Assembly: GCA_003415625.1 (NCBI GenBank)
Contig: PYIU01000004.1
Span: 1,860,001-1,924,000 of the forward strand
Source: Aquanectria penicillioides
Lineage: Eukaryota > Ascomycota > Sordariomycetes > Hypocreales > Nectriaceae
Direction of reading: 5' to 3'
Length of the DNA: 64,000 nucleotides
Each line of letters opens with the position of its first letter. Position 1 is the first letter of the stretch. Below are positions 33,717 to 46,119 of the stretch, piece after piece. The notes under the pieces are model-generated. The model did no database searches, had not been told where the DNA came from, and saw nothing but the letters and a program-made list of their open reading frames with translations. A program made the translations under genes and the position numbers.

Positions 33717-34058
33717 AGACAGTGGGCAAGCCAGTGAACGAGCCGGTGTGTGGTCCACCAGAAATCCACCTGTGGAAGATGCGGCCCCTCTGGTATCCTC
33801 TGTTGCGCTCTGGGCGGTGGTTTGACTGGTTGAATGGCTGATGGGAGGTGGGTTTCCTGGCTCTGGTACGTACGTACTCCGTAGAATGGACGGGGGCGGG
33901 CGGGCGCCGCGATGGGCAGGTTATACTTGGTAGGGGATGGATAAGAGCTGGGGTAACGCCGAGAGTGACGGGGTTTGACCCTCAGCTCAAGACACTCACT
34001 GCTGGATGTATCCGTATATTCCTGTAACCGTATTTGATTGTCTGCTGTTAGCCCTCTG

Positions 34059-34102
34059 CAACCCTGGCAAACCTGGCAAGCCCGGCAAACCTGGCAAAGC
34101 CT
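34059..34102. repeat. CCTGGCAAA nonamer repeat
   Basis: Four to five degenerate tandem copies of a nine-base unit (CCTGGCAAA, CCTGGCAAG, CCCGGCAAA) in the divergent promoter region. No function is evident. Confidence 0.7.
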
Positions 34103-34839
34103 GCTGGGTATGAATGGACCCAATCCCTTTGTCTGCTCTGACAACGGGAGGTAGCCAAAATACACACGTACCCCCAAGCGGTGCCGGCGAGGGTAGCACT
34201 GTGACTCTGTAGCCTGCGGTACTTGCACTTGGATCTCAGGAGTGAAGAATGTGGCTAGTAATAAGGGGAGTGGGAGGGGGGCTACACTAGCGACCGTTGT
34301 TTCCAGAGTGCCTCCCAACATGCCGCCCTCGCCCTTTGGAAAACAGTTTTGGGAACGGCTTTGTTGGGTTTAACTCCCAAACACCCCATTCGGGCACGTA
34401 TCCAGGCACATTCACAAAGAAGCCAGCACAGAGCCCAATCAGAAATACACACAAATTGCACAGCACCGCCGACCGGTCTCCTCTGTCCCTGCCTGCGCAT
34501 CAAAGACGCACGTCGGTGGCCGAAGAACCCAGCGCCAGGTACCGCTCCACCCCCTGGTCAAGCCGGCCTAAAAAAAACCCATGTCGTGACTCTGGCCGCG
34601 AGCATCGACATCCACAAAAGGGAGCCAATCACCACCATATCTGTCCGAAACAGTCACGTGATTGGTCACCTGCATTTCGGGCTTCTGATTGGTCATGCCG
34701 TCTCCAGCTTAGCATTGCCCAGCTCCCTCTTCCTAGCAGCCAAAGCCGGGGCTACATCATCTCCAAGCTTCCAACGTCCATCGCCAAAGTCCACGTCGTC
34801 TCGTCCCTCCCACTTCTGTCCGGCGGTCACTCTTTCATC

Positions 34840-35625
34840 ATGGCTGAGTCATCGGAGATTGCTCCCAAGTTTGCCCCCTTCATAGGGATGGTAAGTTCGC
34901 TCACAAAGACGCGCGCGACGGATGACGCGGATTGCTGATGACATCGTTTGCAGGGCGGCATTGCGGCTGCCATGGTCTTCGGATGTATGCTTCCCCTCCA
35001 CCCCTCCAACCCGAATCATCACAGCTCGAATGCTAAACAATTGAAATAGCTATCGGCGCTGCTTATGGTACCGCAAAGTCCGGCATCGGTATCGCCGGTG
35101 TCGGTACCTTCCGACCGGACCTGATCATGAAGGTACTATACCACATCTTCGACTCTACATCTCGCGATGCCTCGTTATCTGACATTCAGTCCAGTGTCTG
35201 ATCCCCGTCGTCATGTCCGGTATCATTGCCGTGTACTCTCTCGTTATTTCAGTCCTGATCGCCGAGGATCTGGCACCTCCTTCCACCCAGAGCTATAGCC
35301 TGTTCACGTATGTTTGAGCCACGGAAGGTCGATAGAAACAATACTAATTGCCGGTAGGGCGTTCTTGCATCTCGGATGTGGTATTGCAGTTGGCATGACT
35401 GGTCTTGCTGCTGGTTACTGCATTGGTATCGTTGGCGACACCGGGGTGCGCGCCTACATGGAGCAGTCTAGGATCTTCGTCGGCATGGTCCTGATTCTCA
35501 TTTTCGGCGAAGTCTTGGGTCTTTATGGGTATGTCGGCGAACGAGCACATGCCTCGCTATTTGTAAACTGACGACTCAACAGCCTCATCGTTGCCCTGAT
35601 TCTCAACACCAAGAGCAAGGGTTAA
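34840..35625 (+). CDS. vma3: V-type ATPase 16-kDa proteolipid subunit c
   Basis: Forms the rotating, proton-carrying membrane ring of the vacuolar ATPase. Six exons: 34840–34890, 34954–34984, 35050–35132, 35195–35307, 35358–35528 and 35583–35625, giving 163 residues, the usual length. Four hydrophobic helices are visible: [60 protein letters not shown] and [20 protein letters not shown]. The essential proton-binding Glu lies in ILIFGEVLG of helix 4. Gly-rich ring-packing motifs [13 protein letters not shown] and [13 protein letters not shown] are also present. The acceptor of intron 3 is the second of two nearby AGs: using the first would read TCC AGT GTC TGA and stop. Many small introns are common in fungal proteolipid genes. 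Identity is firm. Confidence 0.95.
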
Positions 35626-36268
35626 ATTTGGATCGGCTCGGACCAGTATCCACTACCTAACCGTTTTATCGCGTTCTTGACGGACGCTGAGGATGATAAG
35701 AGCCGCCGTCGGGCTGCAGAGACGTGTCTTAATAGCTGCATCGGGCATGGCGTTATGGAAACGTGTACTTTTAACGTAGAGAACAGAGGGAGAAATTGAC
35801 GGTATCTAGCTTCATTTCAGTCATTGTGTCCAGTCACTACATAATGCAAAGTCACTACGGAGCCAGTTTGAACGGGATGTTGAAATCTTTGTTGGAAGGA
35901 AGAGCTAACAATGTCCAGCCTTCGTTCAGCACCAACCATGGAACCCCCTTAAACCCTAGTGAGTACAATGAGTGACCGAGAATAGAAGAGAAGAGAAGAG
36001 AAGAGAAGAGAAGAGAAGAGCCGGCGACAGCCCATGCATCATCACTGCCGATGCAAATGGAGAAAATCATGAGCAGAATACCCAACATGCAGACATTCGT
36101 GCCACAGAACGAAAAAAAAAAAAAAAGCCCAGGCCAGAAATCAAATCTAGATCATCAACACCGAGAAAATGCGGCAATGTCGTCCAGATGCAACCATGAA
36201 ACGTCGAACCCGACACAGCAGCAGCGTCCCAGCGCAGCCAAGGATAAAGAAAAACAAAAGCAAGCCGT
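35626..36268. other. Convergent 3' spacer with GAAGA microsatellite
   Basis: Shared 3' flank of the V-ATPase gene (+) and the Pro-rich gene (-). It holds a (GAAGA)n run of about eight units at 35981–36019 and A-rich stretches near 36112–36126. No gene is seen. Confidence 0.55.
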
Positions 36269-37172
36269 TTACATCATCAAGCGGCGACCGCCGATACGGC
36301 GAAGGAGTTTCTTGCGCGAGCTCATTTCCACTTCCCGGCGGAATCGAGTCCAGCTCTTGTCACGCTCATCCCAATCGCGCATTTGAGCTATAGGTCTTGT
36401 TAGCAATGTGTAAATTTTTTTAATTTTTTTTTTTGGATAGAGTATCATCATAACTTACCTAGGAACCAGTCCCACTGGCGGTCCTCTCGCACGAGAATAT
36501 CATCTCCGGCTTCGCGAGCAAGTCGCTCCTGGCGTGCTCTGGCTGCCGCAGTCTCTCCCACCAGATATGGATCCTCAAGAGGTCGAGTTCGCGGCTCGCT
36601 TCGCTCTGGAGTTTCATCTACTGGTTGTGGGCGATCCGACATGGCTCTTCGCAAGTTATTCACAGGATCCCTCTGCGCGCTTACACGCCGCTGAGCGACA
36701 CGCAGGGCGGTCGGGCTGGTGCTTGCAGAAGACCATGTTGCGATGCGAAAGTTGTTTAGGTTCGGGACGCTTCGTACGGGGCCGGAGGGAACCGGAGGCA
36801 GGCCGATGGTTTGCTGGTGGGATGCCAAGCTACCGCCTCGGCTTGGGGGAATCAGCGAAGTAGTTGATCCCGCGACGTCAGATCTGTTGACCGGCGGCGA
36901 ATACGGAGGAACGACCTCGGGATACGGAGCGACGGAATGGTATGAGGGTGCTTCCGAGACTGAGGAACACACAGGGTCAGCAACAGTGGTCTCGTGCCGG
37001 AAGCCGGGACTCCACCGGTGTATTGTGCCTGGATGCAGCTCATATTATATGGGCGCAACATGCAGGAAGACCACATCTACCTCGACGTACCATACGAAGG
37101 AGCAACGGAATGTATCGAAGCCGTTTCAAAGTCTTCAGCGCTGTAGCGCGGAGTTGCAAGAGCACCAGTCAT
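36269..37172 (-). CDS. Proline/serine-rich protein of unknown function
   Basis: Minus-strand exons 37172–37091, 36959–36459 and 36387–36269 give 233 residues with all phases consistent. The N-terminus contains two imperfect copies of a short motif, SIHSVAPSYVSEAPSY then HSVAPYPEVVPPYSPP, with the first intron falling between them. The middle is Pro/Ser/Arg-rich and probably disordered. The C-terminus is different: an amphipathic, charged region DRQWDWFLAQMRDWDERDKS followed by WTRFRREVEMSSRKKLLRR and a basic end. The Trp/Asp/Arg-rich C-terminus reads like a conserved helical module, but I do not recognise a family. The 5' end faces a 3.2-kb spacer shared with nse4. Confidence 0.65.
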
Positions 37173-40100
37173 GATGGCAGAGGCCGCGGGGCGGGACAGA
37201 GATGGGAACGAGGCAGAAGAGGGGCAGCGCGAAGCGACTGGGGCATCTGTCCGAGAGGTGACTTATCAAGAGAGATCGAAGGTCAAGTATATGAAAGAGA
37301 CAGTAGAGATAGGGCAGAGGTCACGCGGAGAGGTTCAAGGAGGTCAAGTGAACCGTTTGGACGATGAGACAGACGGTGGAAGGGTTGAGTGAGATGGGAG
37401 GTGGGAACGGTGACCCTTCTTGTTCTAGCAGCGAGTGAGACAGGAGGGTCAGAATACCCAGCTGTTAATGCACAGCCGCGGATAAAGATGCATGCAGGGA
37501 GGTGGCAGGTGGGAGGTTTGAGTGGCAGAAGTGGGCAGCAAGGATGTCTAGGATGGGACACGGAAGGCTCACCAAGTCGACGCTTGGCGTGCGGATGTGG
37601 ATGGGAACAACACCATCTGGACAAGCTCCAGGTCGAGCCCCAAGCCAGATCAATAGTGGGCTGGCGTGGAGGTTGGGGACTTGGGACTTGGGGAGAAGAG
37701 GGGGGTCAAGGTAACACTGACGAGATGCGGGGACACGTGAGAGACGACACGGTGATGATGCTTTGAAAAAAGCACAACGACAGCGCCATGACGCATGGTC
37801 CAAGACAAAGCAGCCAGACTTTTATGGCTGCCGCTGGGCTTGAGTGCGGAGTTGCCACATGCCCTCCTCCTCTGGAAGCTCTGTCCAAGGATGAGACCTG
37901 ATTCCCGCAGTTCTGTCGACGATCCTCGCGGATGGGAAAGCCGTGTGTCGGGGACGGGATCGGGATGGCATGCCACTGCACAGGACACTACTGTACAGAA
38001 CAGCACGAGGAAAATCATCCCGCTCGCTGGGAATGCTGTTTGCTGGGCGTGCCCTGACGGCACAGTCGGTCGGTTGCCTGAATAGGAATGACGAGCTTCC
38101 ACGGATGCTTCCACACGGCGATAGCGGGTTATGGCGGGTGGTTTTCCGGGCGCCCGTCCATGGGCCACGCAGCTGGGCCCAAATCGTGCGTTTGTGCGAC
38201 GGAGTGCCAGCGGCTTCCTCCCAATGGCGGGGCGTGTCTGGACGTGTCTGGGCGCCGCGGGCTACTGCTCGGGCAGTGCTGGCAGGGGGCATCGCTGCTG
38301 GGCCAGCGGGGAGGGGTCGTCGGCAACGCCTCAGAGCCTCTCAAGGCGAGGTATTGAGGAGCCATGAGAGGGGGCCCGTTCCACCATGACGGCCCTGCGA
38401 ATCCGGTTCGCCGCTGGTGGTGCTCCTCTAGCGAACAGACCAAACAATCAGGGAGTGGGCAAGGCTTGCCTCGGGGAAGATGTGTGGTGGACCTTGATGA
38501 TGTCTTTGAGCCCGAGTTTATTCCTCTAGCTGGTGCCGCTCGACGTAACTTGGCCAACCCCCATGCCATGGCTGATCCTGCAGGACTTGGAGTGTTTTGC
38601 ATTTTCTATGGCGATCCTTGGTCGCGTGTAGCGATTTGACCAAGGACATCAACTTTTATGGAATATGATGCAAGACTCGACATCGTGGTGCAACAACTCC
38701 ATGCCACTTGGCCCAGGGCCCAGGGCCCAGCTTGGCAACCCCTCCCCCCACATGTCCAGTTGTGTCCAGATGACGGCGGACGGCACTGTGGTTGTCGTGC
38801 TTGTTACCATCGGTCAAGACAACAAGGGTGACAACCCTCCAGCTTCTCGAGCTAACCCACTACGAGGTTTAACGCCAACGTGAGTGAGGTATGCCCTGTG
38901 GTAACCGTGCTTTGGCTGACGGTGCGGTGCGGACGGGTTGAAAGACGGCCGGAGAGATCGGCCAGAATAACTGGGACTTGCTTTGCGTCTTATTGCACAC
39001 GTCGTCATATATGAATGCAGGAACCACCGATTTCGGTGAGAGGGAATTCTTGGGCTTAGCCTGGTTGTCTTTCGTCTCTGGCCGCAACACGAGCTGGGCT
39101 CACAAGCAGGCCAGCCATTGCTAACTTATCTTGCTTCCCCTCGATCTTGTGCCCCTCCCGCAAGAGGCGCCGCTCATGGGAACACCCCCTCCATGGCTGG
39201 AAATACGGGTCACCCGGACCGAGCCCATTGCCCCGGCCGCTGTGAGGCGGCGACCCGTTCTACGTCGACTAGTGATCCAGGGGGGAGCGAGGGTATGAAC
39301 CAACCTGGAGATGCAACATCTCGTACACTGGGCCGACTTGCCAATCTGGGGAGGGGGCTCTTTGCCATGACGGCGCATCCATTGTACTGCTGACGTGCGT
39401 TGGGTGTGCATGGCGGCAGCGACCGTCTCTCGAGTTGGGTGGGCTTTTATGGAGTTCTCAACACAGGGTCAGAGACGCCATGGCCATGAGACAAGACAGA
39501 CTTGCATCCGCGACCCATGTCGCCGACTGACTGACCCAGCCTTGTTCTGCTTTGGTCTTTGCAAGTGGCAGGATCACCCATCGGGCCGTAATACAGTCAA
39601 GAATTTTGTGCGCAACATTTCTTTGTAAGATAAGGTTACGCGTCCACTGGATAAGGATGAACCAAGTGCTCTGTGAGTGGTTTTTATTTGATTCTTAACC
39701 GACCGAACCGAAGGTGTGGAAGGCGGGAATGTGAAAGTGGCTGGATCCCGCCCAGCTGAGGAAGGTTCTTCTGTCGGAAAAAGCAAACGAATAAAAAAAA
39801 AACCCCCATGACATATATTACTAGCCTATATACGGCTCAAGTGAGAGAGAGAGAGTATGAATGTGTGTGTGGCTTTGGCGGATTGTGTAACTCATGATGG
39901 CGGAAACAAATGTTTCGAGACTTCTCGGTTGGTCGGTTGGCTTGCTAGGAGCAGGAAGCCGTGCAGGGACGGCCGGTAACCCGCCCGATGGCGAACCGAT
40001 GGCAAACCGCATCATTCAGTGTCTATTTTGATACCGAGCGTGGGGAAACATCTCAGGCTTGCAGATGGTTCTTTGCAATCTTGATCGCATCTTTGTGGTC

Positions 40101-40414
40101 GCCTTTGTAATGGAGTGGGTGAAAGCAGCGAGATGCAATGGTGGGCTGTTTGAGTGAACTGCTCTTGACTCTGCCCCGCAGTTGATGGACAGTCCTTGTC
40201 TTGTCACTTTAATGGAGAAAGGTACGTACCGTGCGCGTCAGGAACGCGACTCGCTCGACACTTTACCTACCACCATCTCGTGCAGCCCGGGAAAAGCCAA
40301 CGACTACCTGGCCGTTTCCACAGCGGATATAGGCCCGAAGGCAACTAGAGACGATTCCATTATACATCGCACACGAACTCGAACACTTGAGCCGAAACCC
40401 CTGCCCCCCTTCCA
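37173..40414. other. 3.2-kb gene-free spacer
   Basis: The divergent upstream region of the Pro-rich gene (-) and nse4 (+). Several frames of 90–170 codons exist on both strands between 37,280 and 38,640, but they overlap one another, show no motif and follow from high GC with few stops. A GGGCCCA repeat lies at 38713–38730. No transposase or reverse-transcriptase remnant is visible by eye. Confidence 0.45.
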
Positions 40415-41808
40415 ATGCCAACCCGCATGCACAACTCCTCAGACGAGGAGTCGCATTCCCAATCGCCCTCAGACTCTTCTCGGGCCACACCAGCGCATCG
40501 CAATTTGGTCGTGCGGGAAAGAGAACATGATCGAAGCGTCTCTGGTTCGAAGAGAAAGCGCGCAGATACAAGAACTGGGGATGGTCCGAGCCGCCGACGA
40601 CGGATGAGAGACGCTACGTCAGACAGCGACGATAACAGCGATGATGTCTACGATCCAGATCAACCACTAGATCAGAGGCGCAAGGTGCAGCAGGGATTCA
40701 GAGACCTCCTTCGAAATATCACAGAGAACACGGAAGAATTGCTCCAACCAGACTCGCGAGGTTTACATGACGCCATCTTAAAAGCCGATGAGCTTACCAA
40801 ACAAGTTCGACAGACGACTGAGGCTACGATTGATTCACGACTTCTCGTCAGCACAACTGACCTGTCGTATCGAAAAACCTTGCGCTTAACACAAGGCAGC
40901 CTATCACAAGGTCTGGATGTCGATGAATTTGTGTCTAAATGTATCACATACATGCGGCAAGGCAGAGGAATTCATGACGATAATGCGCCAGAGCTTTCAA
41001 GTACCCAGCGCCAAAGGAGAAGATCAACACGTGGGGGCGATGAAGATGAAGACGAAATCGGCGATGAAGGCGACATGATGAATTGGCCACATCTAGGTCG
41101 CTTCGCCGCATTGCCCTACATACGACGTCCTGCTCTGCCAGGCTTCCTGCTTGGTCCACTATCGGTTGAGAAGAAGGTGCGCAAGATAACAAAACGAAGT
41201 GCTCCCTTCCGGCCAAACAACTTGACGGAAACAAGGCCAGAGGTATTGAATGTCGAGGATCTTGCAAAAAGAGAAAATGATCTGACTGCGATTTGCGGCA
41301 AGATCCTCCAGCAGTTAACAACACTGCAAGAACAGGTCCAAGAGACCATCATGGAATTGCTTGATGATGATATGGATGATCAGGAAAGAACCAAGGTTAT
41401 GCATCAACATGGGTTGAGGAGCACTGGAGGCCTTGATTTGATGCGGTTTGTGGTGAATCCAAAATCCTTTGGCCAAACGGTCGAGAATATGTTTTACGTC
41501 AGTTTCCTGATCCGAGACGGACGAGTTGAGATTGACTTTGACGAATTTGGGCTACCGGCACTGGGTAAGCGTCATTCACAGGCAATCTTCTAAAATAACC
41601 ACTGACAGTATTCGCAGCACCCGTGGAGAGAGAAGAAGAGGAAGAGGGCACCGTGCGGCATAGTGCATCCAAGCACCAAGCAATTCTGTCCATGGATATG
41701 GAGACGTGGCGTGATATCATAAATACCTTTGACATAAAGGAACCAATGATTCCGCACAGGAAAGAGACCACCAATACGGGTCCAGGAGCACGGGGATGGT
41801 ATAGCTAG
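40415..41808 (+). CDS. nse4: Nse4, kleisin subunit of the SMC5–SMC6 complex
   Basis: Bridges the Smc5 and Smc6 heads in the DNA-repair and chromosome-maintenance complex, in the nucleus. Exons 40415–41564 and 41618–41808; 446 residues. The N-terminal 90 residues are disordered and basic/acidic with SRRRRMRDATSDSDDNSDDV. The Nse4 N-terminal helix-turn region reads RRKVQQGFRDLLRNITENTE, then ADELTKQVRQTTEATIDSRL. The C-terminal winged-helix signature is plain: GLDLMRFVVNPKSFGQTVEN followed by MFYVSFLIRDGRVEID. The intron falls after FGLPAL, and the short last exon carries an acidic EREEEEE stretch and HQAILSMDMETWRDIINTF. A second Met four residues in is an alternative start. Assignment rests on the C-terminal signature and is firm. 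Confidence 0.92.
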
Positions 41809-42352
41809 GCGGTGTCCTCGCATGAAGACGGTGTGCTAAAGGGGAGGGGGCTCGAGCCAGGTCATAGGCTGATTGTCACAGCCAGAATTCTTTGTACTTG
41901 GGGCAGCCATGGAATTTTAAGATGCAGCAGCATCATTGGGCGGTAGCGCCGCCTCCGCGCCAGACATTTGCTTGCCTCTTTGTTCTTTGATCTCCCTTGC
42001 TTCGAGCCATCATAGGCCTGGTCCAGAACAGAAATGTGTGCCGTGAGCAACAATAGTTTGGGAATCTCAGTTACTCAGCCTTGATAAAGAAGTTGGACAG
42101 GGCTGTGGCTAAGCACTTGGCGATCAGTGCCGTCTTTGTAGTTGTGTTGATATATGAAATACCTTGGCGAGCCGCTTTGTCAAAACAATTGTTCTTCTCC
42201 AAGACAGTTTTCTACTCAACTGCGGCTTGCGAAGCATTCTCATCTACCCTAATATCTGGGCATTTCCCACGTCTCCGGGTAGGCGCATCTCCCAACTCTA
42301 GTCTTGGCCCATTCACCCTCGCAAACTCTGTAGTATTCAGTCTCGACCCGCA
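41809..42352. other. Spacer between nse4 and the membrane-protein gene
   Basis: About 540 nt with the nse4 3' region and the next gene's promoter. The downstream gene's alternative frame stays open back to about 42081 but has no ATG there, so I do not extend the gene into it. Confidence 0.45.
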
Positions 42353-44510
42353 ATGGAAGACAACTCTCAACAACATCCCCACCAGTCGTTTCAAGACGCT
42401 CCCCAGCGCCAAAAACCTGATAGGTCGTTTGACTCCAATACACAGGAAAGCAACGATGGAACTTCGGCTTGCAAACAGACCCCAGAATCTGAGGCTACAG
42501 CCAGAGGTACTAGTGATGGGGATAAAAACGAGCCGCGAGGAGAAAGAAAACCCGAAGCAACTAGCCCAAAACGAACGCAAGACCGATATAATTCAGTATT
42601 TTTTCGAAGAAGACAGCGAGAACACACTAAGCTATGCTTACCTGACTGGAATTGGTCATGAGCCTCTCAGTAAAGTGCACGACTTGGTAGGGGCCATTAA
42701 ATATTTGATTGAAGAATGCCCGACAAGCACTCAAGTTTTGAAGAATCACTTGATTGTGTTCAAGGAAAAGCTAGTAGAGACTCTGAAGGAAGGAACCCAA
42801 TCCATTCAAGCCTTGCAAGCACGAAACAGAGATTTGGAAGACGAGCTTAGTCGTATACAAGCAAGCAAGGAGGCTGAGGGAAAACCCGCAGGCAGGACCC
42901 GGCCTTTCACTCTCGCCCGCGATCCCTTGGAAGCGATGGAACAAGCCGGATATGATGCCTACATGGCCGAGGTTGAAGCTATGGACATCCCGCTAGCAAC
43001 AAATGGAGTCAAGAGAAAACTTTCTATTAAGTCAAAGGGCTTCAGGCCGCGGAGGCGAAAATCGTCGCTGATGCGCGGACCCCATGCCCGGGCTGCGGAA
43101 ATGGAATGGAGAGGCATCATGGATAGGTCGGTGTCGAAACCGAAACCGAAACCGTTGACAACACTGGAGCCCGATACACCTGTATCAGGAGAGAATAAAA
43201 ACTTATTCTCGAGGCTAAAAGACCAACCTTCAAAAGCCAATGAGAATGACGTACGCCCTGAACCTGAGACCAAATCAACGATGGCATCACAGCCCGGGAA
43301 CGCATCCCACCCATCACCTTCAATAGACGTGCTCCCTGCCACGACGAACGTTCCTTCTGATTCTGAGGGCTGGAACGACGGTGGAGGGCTAAGAGATGCA
43401 AGATTTCAAGGAATACAGCAACCAGCGTCATGGACGAAAATGGATATGGGAAACTTTGTGAGCGAACTAGAAGTCGACAATTCGATAGCGCAGAGATTTA
43501 TTGAACCGACCGTGGAAGAGTTTACCTGTCTTGATGATCAACTTGAACCCACAAGGCCCAACACGATGGATTCAATGCTGAGCTCACTTCACTGCTTGTC
43601 CATGGACGATTTCTTCAGCATCAATATATACCTTGGAGACCTTGGCGACTTCCGGAGAGAACTGGCAGCCGCATTAAATGCCAAAACGAAGATATGCAAT
43701 CAGTACCAGCAAAGGGGCAAAACCAGCCTGGACGTTGAATCGAGAGACCAATCAGAAACACCATCCAGCCAGCCACAGGGTTTCAACACCGAGGTCAGTG
43801 TTGCTACTACGGAACGGTATCCACAAGAGAATCACCTCGACCAAAACTTGGAAATTTTGGGCCGGTTTTTGAAGACCAGCAAGCGGCTCCTCGATCGGCT
43901 ACAGAGAAGTTTGAACCATGGGACGAGCATTCCACGTCAATCACTCGAGGAACAGCTGAAAGCAGCGGAAGAAGCAGAGGGAGAAGAAGAGGAAGAGAAA
44001 GACGAACACGAAGAAGTGAGGCCAGACACAGCTCATACTTGGAACGATGCAGATAAAAGCCCACCATTACCATCGCCTACAAACGACACGATCTGGAGTT
44101 GGCTCCATGCTCATGACGAAATTGGGCTCCTCCTGGCGTTGGTACGACTATTCGGATGGTTCAAGTTTTGCACTCAAAAGGGCCTCCGGCGCCTCAAGGG
44201 CAACATTACTTACAAAAAAGGGGATGTCAAGGGGGAGACATCAAGCTTCCCTATTGGAGCACTACTACTGGTGGCGCTGGTCATTCTTTCTTTCATGACG
44301 ACTCAAGTCTACATCGCGAGCAACAGACAACTAGAGATTTGGCTCAAGGCGAACGGATTAACTAGAGAATACATGTTGAAAGTGTCCAGGTCTACTCCAA
44401 GCTGGATGATGATTCCTGGAGTGGACGGAGACTTGGTTTTGGGCGCCATAGATGGATTTGGGGTGATTGTTTTTGCGGCCTGGCTCTATTTCGTGTACAT
44501 CATTGCGTGA
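42353..44510 (+). CDS. Coiled-coil protein with two C-terminal membrane segments, unknown function
   Basis: The main body is one long open frame ending at 44510. Two starts compete. ATG at 42353 opens a hydrophilic Gln/Ser/Asn-rich frame (MEDNSQQHPHQSFQ…) that stays open for about 100 codons but needs removal of one T from the T6 run at 42599–42604 to join the body (718 residues). Alternatively ATG at 42456 in the body frame gives 684 residues with no break. The body has a likely coiled coil (VFKEKLVETLKEGTQSIQAL, then ARNRDLEDELSRIQASKE), a disordered middle with NGVKRKLSIKSKGFRPRRRK (possible nuclear-localisation basics), an acidic EEAEGEEEEEKDEHEE run, and two hydrophobic segments near the end: FPIGALLLVALVILSFMTTQ and FGVIVFAAWLYFVYIIA. 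A tail with two spans and a large cytosolic or nuclear coiled coil would suit an organelle or nuclear-envelope tether, but no family is recognised. Confidence 0.65.
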
Positions 44511-46119
44511 TGGACATTTTATGAGGCATAGACAACAGTTGCAAGACAGTGGAATATATTGGAAGCGTTGAATTAGCAAACCCAGAGGAGGCGAACAGGG
44601 ATTGTCCCACAAGTCTCTAGGTGTGTTGATGGCAGCGCAAAACGAGCCACGAAATGGATTCGCATCATTACAAATCGTATATTTCGGCATGTGTGGCACA
44701 ACGCCGTCGGGACAGTGACAATACGTAGTGGTGAAAAAGAAAGTGAGAGCTGTTTTCGGAAAAGAAGAGATAGGGCTGGGGAAGACTGATGATTCGCAAA
44801 ACCCTGCATCGCTAGCTCGGCGAGTCTACTGCATTCTTGTGTGTGTATTTGAAATCTGACGCATAGACAACGAAGCGAGGTACGGTAGAGGTCAAATTAT
44901 GACGTGTGCGACAATTGGTAGAGCGCCTACTCTTGGCTGCATGTCTCGGTTACAGGCTGCTTGGGCGTTTGACAGTTGGGGGTCAAATGGATGTGGAACA
45001 ATCGAGACAAGCCTATCCGCATGGTCTCTGGTTTGCTACTGGAGAGAAAGCCGTGGAAATGTGGCTGACGACTTTTGGTTGTTGACTGACAAAGCAGGCG
45101 GCCAGCTAAATGACGACGGCACATGCACTGAATGATGCGTGCATGTAACCTACCTTACCTACATACCAGGTAGTTAGGTAGGTATGTTTGCACCATGCAC
45201 CTACCTACTGTATTATGTAACTACTGCGTTATGCATATTGATATCTTCAGCCGGGACCATGTGCAAAGCTGGCGATTTGGAATTAACACATTCGCACAGC
45301 CACAGCCACTCAGACCCAGGCAGCGCGTTTTAAGGTGCTGACCAGCTCCGTGTCGACGGCTGGCGGGCCATGGAAATAGGCGGCGGCCAGGGGCGCCGGA
45401 TTTGATCCCATTGCCAATGGAACAATTCCACGCCCGAGCCTCGGCACGCGATTCCCTCCAGGGGGAGTGGATTCGGCTGAAGCCGTTGCAGCGCACGAAA
45501 GCGCACGAAAGAGAGCGAGGGTGGGCTGACGACGCCCGCCGGAAAAGCTTATTACACAGTAGTTTTCATTCCCAGCGGCCCGGGTCGTGGTGATGTCATT
45601 GCTGGTCGAACTCGCTCGACGCCGCATTACCAACCAAGAGCCGAAGTTTTCTTTGGGTGGTGGCATCCATCGGGTCGCTTGGCGTCTCCGAGCGGGCCAA
45701 GTGCCTGTCCTGGCCACGCCCGGGCCCTTGTTGCTTGCCTCGATCCCTTACCTATCGCCATCATGAAGGGTCCGCCACGTCGGTGCGCTTCGGCGAGTCT
45801 GAATTTGTACTTAAGTGCTCGATCGCTCGCCTTTTCGTTTTTTGGTGCTTCATTCTCGATATCTACACTCAAACCGCACCAGATACCCCGGGCCTTGAGT
45901 TCCAGCTCCAACTCCACACCCAACTCACAAACTCACACCACACCCCCGACTGTCGTAAGATCAAAATCAGACGTCCACCTCACATCGAGCCCTGATCGCC
46001 TCCGTCCCCTACTTCCCTGTGCTTTTGCCTCTGCCGCGCACACATCGCCAGCAGCGAATCCATTCAACCATCAACTACACCGCCGCGCCTTTAGTTCTCA
46101 ACCACACAACCTAGCAGCC
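44511..46119. other. Spacer with ACCTA/TAGGTA inverted repeat
   Basis: No gene is supported. A short imperfect inverted repeat of ACCTACCT…AGGTAGGT units lies at about 45151–45186. The last 400 bases, C-rich and ending CAACCTAGCAGCC before the ATG, look like the promoter and leader of the DUF4336 gene. Confidence 0.5.

Larger units (their letters stand above)
32862..34839. other. Shared 5' region of divergent Rom2-type and V-ATPase genes
   Basis: A 2-kb bidirectional upstream region. It holds tandem CAAAGCACAGAG-type copies at about 33454–33500, a G13 tract near 33571–33583, clustered G-tracts (GGGTTTGGGG type) at about 33690–33716 and a degenerate CCTGGCAAA/CCCGGCAAA array at about 34059–34102. 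Repeated open frames on the minus strand here are motif-free. Confidence 0.5.

Noticed and set aside
42081..42352. Extension of the membrane-protein frame upstream to a TTG codon
   Set aside because: No ATG exists in that stretch, and TTG initiation is not expected in a fungal nuclear gene.
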